A stretch of 64,000 nt of DNA from Kappaphycus alvarezii (GCA_002205965.3 NADL03000471.1:248001-312000); one strand, 5' to 3'. Positions 1-10,131 are shown, counted from the stretch's first letter. A program made the numbers and translations. The notes: generated by a model from the sequence alone, not told the origin.

Positions 1-231
1 GAATCTATTTGGAACTCTTTTCTTGAGTGCTGGGCTACAAATTACACTGGATTTCCTGATAGAATGAAAGTGGACAAAGTTAGTCAATTCGTTACCAAAG
101 CGTGGAAAGATTTGGAAATATCGAATGGAATCAAACTCAGCCTATCCGGAGTTGAAAGTCATAATTATATTGGTTCCGGTAAACGTTACCATAATCCGGA
201 TTTACCATTTTTCGGGGAATTTAAGAAGTAA
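1..231 (+). pseudogene. Ty1/copia-type integrase fragment, cut by window edge
   Basis: An open frame enters from the left edge and runs 76 codons to TAA at 229-231. It contains W-A-x-x-Y-T-G-F-P-D, then V-D-K-V-S-Q-F (usual form V-D-Q-G-T-Q-F) and S-G-V-E-S-H-N (codons 49-55), typical of the second half of a retrotransposon integrase catalytic core. The nested copia element at 37.8-39.1 kb carries the same signature. The second catalytic Asp is codon 25. Exactly 35 residues later the expected catalytic Glu (usual G-E-R-Y-H) is Lys (G-K-R-Y-H, codon AAA at 181-183), so this copy should be inactive. The conserved continuation is lost immediately after, probably by a frameshift. Family assignment comes from recognised motifs. 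Confidence 0.75.
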
Positions 232-868
232 GTCTATTTGCTATTCGATAGTGAAAAAATACCTATTTGTTCTATTTCCGCGTTGATTAGAGCCACGTGT
301 AAGCCGGCAAATACTAACAATACGTATTTTTTTAATTCTTTTCGGACACTATCTAGTGGCCAACAAGAAACGCGATACGCTTGAAGTTCTACGTAGCCAG
401 CCTGGCCCAAGTGGATCAAGAACAAGACCGGAATTAAGATTAGCGCTCTGTAAGCTGACATCTACTGTACACTACGCCCCTACCCTACTGTCAGACATGT
501 AAATACGTCAGCCACACCGATTTCGCCAAGTACGCCGTCTACTGGGACCCACGAGGTATTGCTAAGTGGAAAACCCCCTAATCAGCCAATCAAAGTTCTA
601 CACGTAGCACCCAGAAATCGTCGATCCAGACCATTACGATGCCAACTTCGACAACCAATGAGAAAGTGACAGCTATACCTACGGTTTCAGATTCAGGTTG
701 TACCGACATCGTTTCAGTTCCTACTCAAGTTCGGGTTTCAGATCTACCTACTGTACCTCGCCGCCTACTGTAAGTTATTCACCTAACAGCCCCCTTGGCC
801 ATTACAGCTGCTGACAGTCAAGAAAAGGGTCCTCTACGGCTGCGCCACAAAGGCGACCGCCGACTGGC
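232..868. other. no gene seen
   Basis: Low-information sequence between the integrase fragment and the finger relic. It probably belongs to the same decayed element, because codon-like stretches appear in several frames, but none can be joined with confidence. Confidence 0.4.
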
Positions 869-871
869 TGA

Positions 872-1120
872 CGAGCGGGTGTTTTTGAGTCTAAAAAACA
901 CGCACCGCCGAAAAAAAAAATCACGTGTAAATTGTGCAACGTCACATGCAACGGTTCAAAGACGTTTTTTGACCATGTCAGGAGCAAAAAACACCTCAAC
1001 GGCGTCAAAACCAAAAAAGACCCCCCTGAATGTACAGATTGTAAGAGCAAATTTGACAGTCATTCGCATTTACAGCGCCGTCTAGCAAAAATCATCTCAA
1101 GGTTCTCAGTAATAACTTAG
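872..1120 (+). pseudogene. C2H2 zinc-finger relic
   Basis: This frame is open for 82 codons between an upstream TGA (869-871) and TAG (1118-1120), with no ATG near its start. It encodes C-K-L-C followed by F-F-D-H and K-K-H, a C2H2 finger of the U1/JAZ-like spacing. A second C-T-D-C with two downstream His follows in a poorer context. Basic K-rich stretches flank the first finger. It is probably the tail of a longer protein whose 5' part is degraded. Its position close to the integrase fragment suggests the same mobile element, but that is inference. A fragment of a host finger gene is the alternative. Confidence 0.45.
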
Positions 1121-1140
1121 AGCTAGTTTATACTAGCTCT
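1119..1140. repeat. perfect 9-bp stem, 4-nt loop hairpin
   Basis: AGAGCTAGT at 1119-1127 is followed by TTAT and then ACTAGCTCT at 1132-1140. The hairpin overlaps the stop codon of the finger relic. Confidence 0.7.
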
Positions 1141-2159
1141 TTATCTCCCCTCTTGTTCTGAGTAAATTGAATTATCAAATTAATTGTGATTCTTGCCTAA
1201 AAATTGAAAAAACAAATTGAAAAAACAAATTGAAAAAGTTTTACAGTGGGATTAAAATAAGCAAAAAGCGAGAAATAATAGGTCACCCATAACAAAGAGG
1301 ACGTACAGTAGTGCCAAAAATCCTAAAAACGGCCAAAATTTCGAAGCATTAAATCACAATTAATTTGCACTTGAAAAAGGGTATTTTGATATGGTTTTCG
1401 GTCAAGGCATTAGACAGGCCACAGAGTTGCAACAGTCTCTGGTGTAATGCGTCAAAGGTTATGTTGAGGATAGTTCCCTCGCTGGTGATGAATTATGGAC
1501 TTGGTTACTTAAGGACTTCCCTCCTCCAATGCTTTTCTCGGGTCATATTCTAAGTAATCCATCTATTATTCGCAAGTTGATTTTGTTTCTCGCGGAACGC
1601 AATGGGCCAACCGTCCACCATTAATCTGCTGTCCTTTCAAAGACCTTTGCGTCAACTATTCTCCGCAATGGTGACCCCAACAAAGCATTAACCAAATTGA
1701 TGCATATTTCAACTCTCTTGCGTCACCAATCGGATCACCGACTAGACTAGCCCTAAGCCCGATACTTTCCACTTCAGTGTCCACCCAACCCCCGGCACCA
1801 TTGGAAGAAAAGACCTCACATTAAATGTCTATGCGCTTCAGGGAAGATAGTAAGAAATTTTCTCGAAGCCTAGTTGAATGTTGAATGAGTGCCCGAGGCG
1901 GCTAGGCCTTTTATAGGCAGTAGATGCGCGGCCATCTCTAGCGCATCTACTGACTACTTACTAGATTCCCTAGTGGATCGTCCTGCGGACGGCCCTAGTG
2001 ACCCTTACACTACAGCAGTCCTAGCAGTCATCGCTAACAGTACAATACTATAGAGAAAATATAGACTACGTAGGATAAAAATAAAAGTAAGGGCAAAAAA
2101 CTAGATCACAGGACTGTAAATAGAACATAAATAAATTATGCGTATCCTGTACTTCAAAA
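1141..2159. other. no gene; small repeats
   Basis: No supportable gene. Three head-to-tail copies of AAATTGAAAAAAC lie at 1201-1238. A perfect 11-bp inverted repeat, AGTAGATGCGC at 1919-1929 and GCGCATCTACT at 1941-1951, lies in the middle of the stretch. Confidence 0.6.
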
Positions 2160-2305
2160 CTCCCTCTATCACCTGCGCGGCTCAGCACAGCGCTATATGT
2201 ACTGTACTTTGCCGTGCCTCAAACCCCCACCCCTCTCCTGGCATGCAGCGGGGAGATACGCCTGGAAAATTCCAGACGTATCTCCCCAGGGAGCGGCGCT
2301 GTACA
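2160..2305. repeat. 146-bp dispersed repeat, copy 1
   Basis: About 92% identical by eye to 9028-9173 and in the same orientation. The shared block starts CTCCCTCTATCA and ends GCGGCGCTGTACA. At 2250-2287 it contains an almost perfect 38-bp palindrome with 18-bp arms: GGGGAGATACGCCTGGAA and its complement with one mismatch, around a 2-bp centre. The two copies bracket the Ty3/gypsy coding region and the convergent H3-like frame. They could be short terminal repeats of that element or an independent small palindromic transposon. Similarity stops abruptly outside the block. Confidence 0.8.
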
Positions 2306-2980
2306 ATACTGTACGATTCGCATTGTGTGGCACGTGCAGTACTGTACTTGGAATACAGTAATCTACGTACCACACGCTCCCCCGCTGAGGGTGCGCTGCC
2401 GCCCCGGCCGTACCGCACAAATACAGTGCGCAGCCAAATTGTTTTTTTTCCTTCCCACCCAAGCCCCGCTCATGCCGCGCAGTCCTTCCCGGAGCCTTCT
2501 ACTTCCCACTACTGCACGCACCTACTCCGGCGCATTCTCCTCCCCACTACTGCATGCACCCACTCCGGCGCGTTCTCCTCCCCACTGTTGCACGCACCCA
2601 CTCCGGCGCCTTTTCCTCTCCCTTGCGTTTGTGTCAGAGTCCTTCCCCTTCGGCGAGCAAGCGAACGCTGAGACGTGCCTTGGTGCAATAAGATTGCCGG
2701 CATACTCGCGGGAGCGCGCGAGACGACGGCGAGGGGCAAATTCACGTAAGCAAGGGGTGGGGAAGGCCACCTGAGGTGGGAGAGGCGTGGCCTCCCGATC
2801 TCTGCTCTTTCTCGCCGCCTTCGCTCTCCTCTTGCAAACAGCATTTCCAACCCTAAATCTCCTGTTTTTTCCTCCTTCTTATTCTGTTCCGTCTCACTCT
2901 TTCCCCACTGCTTCTGTGTTTCCTTCCATCGTCATCTTTCCTTCGCAGACCCGACGAGCGTCGCGATCTACCTCCGCCGA
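2306..2980. other. GC-rich non-coding leader with minisatellite
   Basis: Overlapping open frames occur on both strands but reflect high GC rather than a recognisable protein. A 38-bp unit beginning CCCACTACTGCACGC is repeated three times (2505, 2543, 2581). From about 2860 to 2947 the plus strand is strongly pyrimidine-rich and ends in CAG, as before a splice acceptor or promoter-proximal leader. On the minus strand the same bases form a purine tract. Confidence 0.5.
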
Positions 2981-4261
2981 ATTTCACAAACACTACAGAC
3001 GGCCGCCAAGAGCAAAGGGGGTACGGCCTGTCGCGGTCAGCTGGCCGCGAAAGCGGCACGGATCTCCCCACTGACCGCCTCCCAGCTCACTTGCTCGGAG
3101 GCTGCCAGTCTAGTCGGACACCACGACTCCGTCAAAATTTCGTTCCGTGAAGGCTCTCCATTCCATTTCAAAGTATACTGCGAAAGATCGCCGACACCGA
3201 CTTCAGTGAGAGAGGATGAGTTCTGCCCCCTCTTCGGTCGGCAAATTGCGCCCTTTGTGCGCGCTTTCGACATAAAGGAGATGACGTTCGACGACGCGTA
3301 GGCTCTTGGTCTTAATGAGTCAACCGATGACCGCTGCTTGCACACGTCGATTCCCGAGGGTGCGTGGTCAATACTCGACGTTTGCTGGTGCAGTGAGGAC
3401 AAGGTCTACCGGGCGACCGACGAAGGGACAGGGGAGACCCACGGAATTCTCCTCTATACTCTGGCCTTCGAGGGTTATGCAGAAGAGTAGCACCACAACT
3501 TCGACTCCGATAGAATCGAGCTTAGTCATTCCGATCGGATTGGAGCAGTCCTGTGTATCCATTCCTGGTGTCAACGCCATCCGAACAGGAAATTGGTTCT
3601 CTCATTTACTCGATCTCGACAGCCTCGTTCGGTTCCACGGTCCCACCGTTTCCTACCCCTTTGTCGGGTACCATTCACTGGCAGTCATGAGGGTTGCATC
3701 GGCACGTCCATCGCCAACGGTCTGACCGAGCTCGGGGATAAAGACCAGGCGCAGAAGTGGTTCGGGACCTTTCGCACTTTGGCGGAAACCAACCGGCATG
3801 ATCCCTCTGCCGATAGTCGCGTACGTGACCTTCGCGACGCCCAGAAGCACCTCCCTCCGAGGAACTTGGTCCCGCAGAGGGTCTTGCCGCTGAACGCATC
3901 GGCGTCCTCCCTTCTTCGCCCTCTTGCGGGAGTCTACATCGCTACGTTAGCCGGTTCGATCGGTGTTAGCCACTATGTTGCGGTGAACGTCGGACTGAAA
4001 GGACTCCTAGACCCTTCCGTATCCCACGTGCTAGAACTCTATGTATAAGCTTTGAAAGAGTGCGTCGGCAGGATTTCGTAGTTCTACTCCATTCGCGAGG
4101 TAAGGAGGTTGGTGATCCTCTTGGGGCACACCTCTAAGCGCCCCTGTCACCGCGAAGGAGGAAACCGGACCAAGTGGAAGCGCGAGGCCCGTGAGGGGGC
4201 CATGCGGGACCCTTCATCTAGCACTCGACTTACCCTCCGGACGTGGGCGATATTCCAATAA
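2981..4261 (+). pseudogene. Broken ORF with histone H3 tail-like N-terminus, antisense to the gypsy element
   Basis: One frame runs from 2981 to TAA at 4259-4261 (about 426 codons) with only four internal stops (3299, 3488, 4046, 4079), far fewer than expected by chance. Codons 1-31 match the start of histone H3: the start codon position is ATT where ATG is expected, then 18 of 30 tail residues are identical, including Q5-T6-A7, K9-S10, G12-G13, R17, Q19-L20-A21, K23-A24-A25-R26 and S28. K4, K14, K18 and K27 are replaced. Beyond residue 30 the histone fold is not recognisable; the rest is a mixed-composition protein I cannot assign. The frame converges on the gypsy pol end (4333), leaving about 70 bp between them. 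That is the position of antisense ORFs known between pol and the 3' LTR in some Ty3 elements. It could also be an unrelated decayed gene. Confidence 0.6.
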
Positions 4262-4332
4262 GTTACATTGATTCTACTTCCATTCCTCCCATTTTTATGC
4301 TCCATTCTTCTACTTGCTCCTCCATGCTTCCT

Positions 4333-5531
4333 TTAATGAAATTCTGCCCTTCTGTAGTACCGGACCAGCCTGCGAGCGTGCATCGCCTTGCGTGTCACCC
4401 GACCAGTGGACAATAGGAGCTCGTAACGGAGCTGATTGGCCTTCGTTACTCTGCACGGCCCGTAAAGGAACGACTCAAACGCCGGCCACTTCTTATTCAT
4501 ACGGAAAGCCGTTCCATGGGCGACGAGAACTTCGTCTCTTACCGCGAACTTCTTCACGCGGCCCTTTGGCTCCCGTAAAGTATTGGGCCTTTCCACCATA
4601 ACGGCGCGCAGTCGCGATTCCCCCAAGATCTCCACGACTCTATTTGTCGCGCTGTCCTCATTCAGTAGGGCCACCGCGTCACTCGCGAACATCCTTGGCT
4701 TGATGCCGTACAGCATTTGGAAGGGAGAGGGGGCCGTCGGACGGTCGCGCCTCGGTAACCATACAACACTTTCGGGAGTGCCTCCGCTCAGTCCCCCCGT
4801 TCCCAACAATAGACCTCTCGATCGCGTGCTTGAGAGTTCCTACCATCCTTTCCACTCTCCTGTTAGCAATCGGGGCGTAAGGGAGAACAGCCTTTCACTC
4901 CACTCCATGTTCGTTCATAAAGCTCTGGACCGACGCGGCCAGAAATGCCGTCGCAATGTCAGACACGATCTTCTTCGGGGCCCGAATGTTCATATTATCT
5001 CATCCTTGACGAACTTGATCAAAATGTCCGAAGTGAAATTCATTGTCGCCCACGCAATCAACAAACCAGCCATGTGTTCCACTGCGATTAACGCGAACCT
5101 CTTTTCGACTTTCGACATCTTGAATGGCCCAGCAAAGCCAATTGAAAACGTTTCGAAGATTCCGGTGACGGGAGCCCTTAGTTTTTGTGGTAGGTCGGAA
5201 GCCTGTGAGCATATTGACAGCCATCTCATACCGGGACGTATTCCGTGATGTCGCGGTACACTCCTAGCCAACAGAAGCGATCTCTGACAAACTTTCGTGT
5301 TGATCCAACGTCCCAGTGTCCTATATCGGCGTGAAATGTTGCTAGAATCTCGGCGCGTTGCCCCAGCGGGGGCATGACGCGTAGCCCCTCCTTCTCCCGC
5401 CGGAACAGTGTGTCTTTCCAGAGCATAAACTTCTTCGCGTTCCTCTTTATCGCAGTCTTCTTCTTTTTATCCGTTTCTTGGATCGATTCCCCTGCCAAGA
5501 ACCTTGCCACATTTAGTAGCCCCGGTTCCAA
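4333..5531 (-). pseudogene. Gypsy integrase
   Basis: An H-A-D-I-G-H zinc-binding start (5226-5531) is followed by a catalytic core at 4830-5271. The first catalytic Asp (usual F-S-I-D-F) is Gly (F-S-I-G-F, codon at 5137-5139). The second Asp (I-V-S-D) and the Glu (R-R-V-E-R-M) remain. The C-terminal part (4333-4809) has the G-P-C-R-V segment of a GPY/F domain and a basic end (A-R-R-L-V-R-Y-Y-R-R). At least four breaks separate the pieces. The missing Asp should abolish strand transfer independently of the stops. Confidence 0.85.
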
Positions 5532-6960
5532 GCCGCGAGTCTGGGATCAGCCCAACATAAAGTGACTAGTAATCCTTCTGAGAGGTTCTCCGCCTTGTCT
5601 TCTCCATGCTTCCGGCCGCCAGTAGGCCTGCGCGAAAGATAATCGGCCGCCCCATTGGCGACACCAGGCCAATACTTCACCTCGAAATCGTACTCGGCCA
5701 TTAGATCCAACCACTTGGTGAGCCGCCCGTGAATTTCCTTCTTCTTAAACGCTGTCTGCAGGCATTGATGGTCCGTGTAAACCAAAAACGGCTTGTCAGA
5801 CAGGAGATACACTCGGAACTTCTTAACGGCAAACAGTACAGCGAGAGCCTCCCGCTCGCTCGTTGAATAGCGGCGCTCCTGTTACATCATCTTCCTTGAC
5901 GCGAATTGGATGGGTTGCCCCTTTCCGTCCTCCTTCGTATGGGAGAGTACCACTCCGAGTGCGGACGAAGACGCGTCTGTCTCCACTATGAAAGGGGAGT
6001 CGAAGTCCGGGAACAATAGAGCTGGTGGCGTAGTCAGCTTTTCCTTAAGGTACTCAAATGCCTCCTGCATCTCCGGAGTCTACTTGAAAGCATTCTTAAC
6101 TGATGTTACCGGGTGCAGCACAGCAGAACTATCTTCAAAGTTCTTGATGAAGCGCCGGTAGTACCCCACCAGCCCGAGAAAACTCCTCAACTCGGTCATA
6201 TTCTTCGCTTCGGTGGCTTCCATTATATCCTTAATCTTGTAGTTATCGACCTTTATACCCGTCCCGTTGACCACGTGACCAAGCAACTTGACCTCCAAGT
6301 GCGCAAAACTGCATTTTGTCACCTTAATCTTCAGTCCTGCCTCTTGAATTCTTTTGAAAACCTCCTGCCAATGGCCTACGTGTTCTTCCATTGTCTGCGA
6401 GAAGATGACCACGTCATCTAGATACACCATGGCGGAGGGTAGGTCTCGGAGAACTTCGTCCATCATTCGTTGGAACGTCGCAGGGGCGTTCGTTAGCCCG
6501 ACTGGCATGACCTCGAACTTGTACGTTCCATACCTAGAAACAAATTTAGTCTTCTCCTTGCAACTTTCGGCCACCCGTGCCTGCCAATATCATGTATACA
6601 GATCCAGAGTTGTAAAGACCTTCGAACCAGACAGATCGTCGAACAGCTCCTCGATCTTCGGTAGTGGCCAGCGGCCTGGTTACATCACCCTATTCAACTG
6701 TTAGTAATAGACGCAGAACCTGGGCCTCCCGTCCTTCTTTGTCGCTATGACCACAGGAAACGACCAAGCGGAGCTCGAAAGCGTAATGAGTCCCGCTTCT
6801 AGCAACTCCCCAACCTCCTTCTTGACGACAGCGTTGTGTTTCGGCGGCATCCGGCGAGCATTCATATGGATCGGGTGTCATCAATCAGATCGAAGTAGTG
6901 TACTACCGGGACCTTGGCAGATTCCAGGTGGTGGATGTCCCAGGTGATCACGTCGGTATC
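5513..6960 (-). pseudogene. Gypsy reverse transcriptase and RNase H
   Basis: The minus strand encodes R-M-P-P-K-H and A-G-L-I near 6800, then F-E-V-M-P-V-G-L-T-N-A-P-A-T-F-Q, an intact catalytic Y-L-D-D box (6413-6424) and L-R-S-F-L-G-L-V-G-Y-Y-R-R-F-I. The RNase H segment is at 5882-6070 (V-E-T-D-A-S-S-S-A-L-G) and 5513-5812 (Y-T-D-H-Q-C-L, W-P-G-V-A-N-G-A-A-D-Y-L-S-R). Stops at about 6680, 6580, 6080 and 5882 separate otherwise co-linear blocks. The frame is well preserved, but no full-length enzyme is possible. Confidence 0.9.
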
Positions 6961-6997
6961 CGTTAAGGACTTCACCAACAATCCTTGGTCCTTCTTC

Positions 6998-7441
6998 TCA
7001 AGGTGCTTCGCTCTGCCGTTCTGCTTCCTCATCCTCCACGGCGGAGTCCACCTCTGCATCATTGCCTTCCAGATCGGTCTCGTACGGCTCTTCATTCAAG
7101 ATCGGCAGCACGAGCTCTTGTTCTGCGTCCGATCCGTCGTCGCTACCTCCTGACTCCGAGGACGATGAAGTCTTAAACTGCTCACTCCCTGATTCCTCCA
7201 CGGATGTAAAATCCTCGCTATCGGTGCGAGATCTGTCTACCACCGGCGACTCGCAAGGAAGGGGCAGGAGGACCTTCTGCTTCCCTGCTGCCAAAGAAAC
7301 TTGTTGGTGACCGTAATCCAGTTTTGCCTGCATGGATTCCAGGGTGCGGCTGCCGACTATCGCGTCAAACCGCGCATTTCGTAGCACCAAGAAACGCAAG
7401 GGCACCACCAAAGTTCCAAAAGAGACTGGTACCTCCTGCAC
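6998..7441 (-). pseudogene. Protease C-terminal half and acidic linker
   Basis: 147 codons read on the minus strand. The first ~60 residues (R-F-D-A-I-V-G, D-Y-G-H-Q) look like the second lobe of the protease fold. A strongly acidic, serine-rich stretch of about 80 residues (S-E-D-F-T-S-V-E-E-S-G-S-E and S-E-S-G-G-S-D-D-G-S-D) joins the protease to the reverse transcriptase. Such a linker is common in this element type, and its role is unknown. Confidence 0.65.
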
Positions 7442-7483
7442 ACACCCAATAACTTGAGCAACCGTTCCACCGGCGACGGTGAC

Positions 7484-7915
7484 CTAACGGTCAGTGGCTG
7501 TCAGGTCGAGTGCCAGTCTCTCGCAGAAGTCCCAAGAGATCAAATTATGAACTGCACCCGTGTCCAACAAGGCATGCGTCTCCGTCCCATAAGCCTTCAC
7601 GGCTACAACCTTCAACCGAGGAGGGCCATCGGTCTGATTCGACGTGCAGGTTTGAATGACTGGGACAGTCTTGGAGACTAAACGCTTCAACTGTTTGCTC
7701 ACATCGTCAGCGTCCCCGCGGAGAAGCTGCCCAAAGTTAATTCCTGAAAAGGCCGAAGCCAACTCCGCAACCACATTGTACTTCCCAACATGGTCCTGGA
7801 GGGCGCCGGATGCCTTCTTGGTCTTCCTCATCTTGCATTTCTTCTTCTGAGAGGCCGGAATCACTATCAGCGGGCGGATGACAGGGGCCTTATTCTTCAG
7901 CGTGTCGATGTCCAT
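7484..7915 (-). pseudogene. Gypsy aspartic protease
   Basis: A minus-strand frame of 143 codons begins at an ATG at 7915. It has a lysine-rich linker, then L-L-D-T-G-A-V-H-N-L-I-S, the D-T-G-A active-site loop of retroviral-type aspartic proteases. It is in a different frame from gag. The protease would mature the Gag-Pol polyprotein. A stop directly follows the segment. Confidence 0.8.
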
Positions 7916-8970
7916 AACATTATCTCTACGCTATTTCCGAAGGGCTCGGACATCGGCACTCCTCTTCGCCGCGGCCACCACATCGCCCTTGCGAGACTCC
8001 TTAACGACAATAACAGGACCATCGCCGCCCTTCTCTTCCATTTGGAGTTCCTCTTTCGACTCCGAGCTTGCCCCTGCGATTCCAACGTGTCGGCCTTCAC
8101 TCTGACGCTCTTATGACCAGCACGTTGCCTCCGAGTGGCCTCTCATCCCACAGAAGGAGCAAAGGGTATTCCTGTGGGGATTTCGGGGCACCATGTGGCA
8201 CGGTGTCCCTTTTGCCGGCAGAAACTGCAACTATAGTCCTCGTCAATAGCTGCCGCCGGTCCTGCATTCCCGAACTATTTCTTCACAAAGAGGTAAAACT
8301 CCGCGACCTGACCTGCAAGCTGGTCGACCTTCTCTTCCAGCTGAGGCGGCTTCATGACGCGAGCTTTAGGCCTCTGCAGAATCCTTCTTGGGGCTATCGG
8401 CGGCTCCATAGCTGCAAATTGATCGGAGGGAAAAGCTTTCTTGCCAGCCTGAAAGTCTTCTATCGCCTTCTTGAGCCCATTATAGTCTTTGGGGGTCCGA
8501 AACATGAAAAATTGTGCCAAATCCGGTTGCCCCACCACTGCTTTTTGAAGAAGCCCGAACGATACCATGTCATTGAAGCCGACCCTCTTTTATAGAGCTT
8601 TAAGTCGCGCAAGAAACCCCCCTATGTCTCCGGCCTTGATTCCAGCGCTCAAAACCTCGTGAAGCTCTTCTTCCGGGCTTACCTTCTCACTGAATTCCGT
8701 GAGCAGCATCTTCTTCACAACATCATAATTCTTCGCCTCTTCGGTGAGCGACCCGTCGCTTGCAAAAGCGCCATAGTAGACGTCAAATGCAGCCCCATCC
8801 AAGTGGCAAAGGATCTAGAGGGCTTTCTCGTCGTCCGATTTACCTCTCGTCACGAAGTTCTCGAAAGCGAAAAGAAAACGGCGATGTCAGACGAGGGGAA
8901 CCATCGAAGGATAGTTAGGGATGATTTTTGTTGTCGTTTGTCATGTCGAACATTAGATGCGGTACCATGA
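7897..8970 (-). pseudogene. Gypsy gag with CCHC knuckle
   Basis: Capsid-like reading frame on the minus strand. It runs from roughly 8960 through S-D-D-E-K-A-L, H-L-D-G-A-A-F (near 8800) and the helical segment ending at about 8590. It resumes in the neighbouring frame at 8568 (M-V-S-F-G-L-L) with a K-A-F-P and proline-rich tail to 8275. A CCHC zinc knuckle, C-S-F-C-R-Q-K-G-H-R-A-T-W-C, lies at 8198-8229. A basic R/K-rich end follows. Stops lie at the start (near 8820 and 8900), after the helical part and around the knuckle. The family role is RNA packaging and particle assembly; this copy is not translatable as one protein. Confidence 0.75.
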
Positions 8971-9027
8971 AATGCTTGTAATTTTCCTTTATTCCTTCCT
9001 GTCCTGTTTAGGCCAAGCGTAACCTAC

Positions 9028-9173
9028 CTCCCTCTATCATGGGCGCGGCACAGCACCGCGCTATATGTACTGTACTTTGCCGTGCTTCAAACCCTCACCC
9101 CTCTCCTGGCATGCAGCACGGAGATACGCCTGGAAACTTCCAGACGTATCTTCCCAGGGTGCGGCGCTGTACA
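9028..9173. repeat. 146-bp dispersed repeat, copy 2
   Basis: Partner of 2160-2305 in the same orientation, lying about 60 bp upstream of the gypsy gag. Its central palindrome has weaker arms than copy 1 because of substitutions (CACGGAGATACG against TATCTTCCCAGG). A GTAC-rich stretch (9170-9215) follows directly. Confidence 0.8.
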
Positions 9174-9652
9174 GTACCCTACATACCATAAGTACTGTAC
9201 AGTATAGTACTGTATATTTATACGTTTATCCTTTCTAGAAACCCTCTGCACGCAGACGACGTGGAACTCCTGACTACGTAATTTTTATCAAGCAGAGTAA
9301 ATCTAAGAAATGTATTGATAGGTAACCTACCATTAACATACAGTAAACGATTGAAGACGGTACCTGTAGATTGTATAAAATTTATTCTTTCAATGGGGTT
9401 TTCAATTCGATTTCTCAGGTAACTGCGCCGTTTCAGCGATACACGCAGTTTTTAACAGAAGGGGCAGACTGCCAGCAACCTCTCATCGACATAGAAAAGT
9501 GCGCGTTTGATGGTTTTCAAATCTTTCTTTTCTATTGGGCAGAATGGGATTCATCCGAGCCGCCACCAAAGATTCATGGCCGTTCATTGACGAGAAAATT
9601 ATGGAAAGTGGGTTTGAAAGCGGCTCGGAACGAGCGAGAGCGAAATGTAAGG
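9174..9652. other. no recognised gene
   Basis: GTAC-rich at its left end. A 113-codon frame at 9371-9712 (plus) resembles nothing I recognise, and its 3' part overlaps the inverted repeat at 9662, so it is not called as a gene. Confidence 0.4.
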
Positions 9653-9661
9653 GCAATTTTT

Positions 9662-9685
9662 ACGTCGATAAAAGTATCTGAAATT
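9662..9685 (+). repeat. left imperfect terminal inverted repeat
   Basis: ACGTCGATAAAAGTATCTGAAATT pairs with the complement of 13438-13461, with two mismatches, one gap and small end differences. The true outer end is not defined, and no target duplication was recognised. Confidence 0.45.
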
Positions 9686-9820
9686 AACGATTTTGGACGC
9701 CACGTCACCTGAACCGCCCTGTAGGGGACAGATTTATTCATGCAAAAGCATATCTGCTACTAACTGCATCAGCTAGTCTTATTTTCAGTCCGTTCTGTTC
9801 AGTAATCTATCCCTTGCAAT

Positions 9821-10092
9821 ATGTCAGGCTGCGGTCACAAGCAGATGGCATGTGAGTCTTGCGGTTCTTGCCAGCGATGTCCCGAATGTGTCTGTAAAGG
9901 ACCAAAAAGTCCTCGAGTGCGGCCGCCCAAGAAGCCGCAGAGGCTGCCTCAACGCAATGCGAGGCACGCAGCCATAATCTCTGGGGTGCATATCAAATAG
10001 CAAACAGAGACTGTTGCTGCAGAAGACGTGGCTCAACTGGAGCCTCATAACAGATTATGCCGTACCACCAATTCTATTATTGAAGCTCTGGT
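9821..10092 (+). pseudogene. Cys-rich N-terminus of transposon protein
   Basis: ATG at 9821 opens 59 codons to TAG (9998-10000). The segment has paired cysteines (C-E-S-C-G-S-C-Q-R-C-P-E-C-V-C) and then a basic proline-rich stretch (R-P-P-K-K-P-Q-R), the usual head of this family. The frame continues past the stop to about 10092. A 40-bp segment GTATAC...TTTTTAG (10090-10129) looks like a very short intron, but the frame after it does not fit cleanly, so an indel is as likely. Confidence 0.55.
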
Positions 10093-10131
10093 ATACCTAA
10101 GTGGGTTCTGAAAAACGTCCTGATTTTTAGG

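Larger units (their letters stand above)
4333..8970 (-). mobile_element. Decayed Ty3/gypsy retrotransposon (gag-pol)
   Basis: Gag, zinc knuckle, protease, reverse transcriptase, RNase H and integrase follow in the standard Ty3/gypsy order on the minus strand. They are interrupted by more than ten stops and several frameshifts. Clear LTRs are not visible. The 146-bp direct repeats at 2160 and 9028 are the only candidates for terminal repeats and would give a 7.0-kb unit. No chromodomain is seen after the integrase. Confidence 0.9.

Noticed and set aside
2138-2850. Several overlapping 80-190-codon frames on both strands
   Set aside because: They overlap each other over a GC-rich repeat and minisatellite, none has a recognisable motif, and composition explains their length.
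2981-3073. A canonical histone H3 gene
   Set aside because: Only the tail is present; K4, K14, K18 and K27 are replaced and no histone-fold sequence follows.
3037-3402. 121-codon minus frame opposite the H3-like ORF
   Set aside because: Shadow of the plus-strand frame; the plus frame has a recognisable start and longer continuity.
2160-9173. Calling the 146-bp repeats as LTRs
   Set aside because: They lack clear TG...CA ends and a target duplication, and are much shorter than the other LTRs here, so they are listed as repeats only.
10090-10129. A 40-bp spliceosomal intron in the DDE transposon
   Set aside because: GT...AG ends and a branch-like CTGAT exist, but splicing does not restore the downstream frame, so an indel is equally likely.
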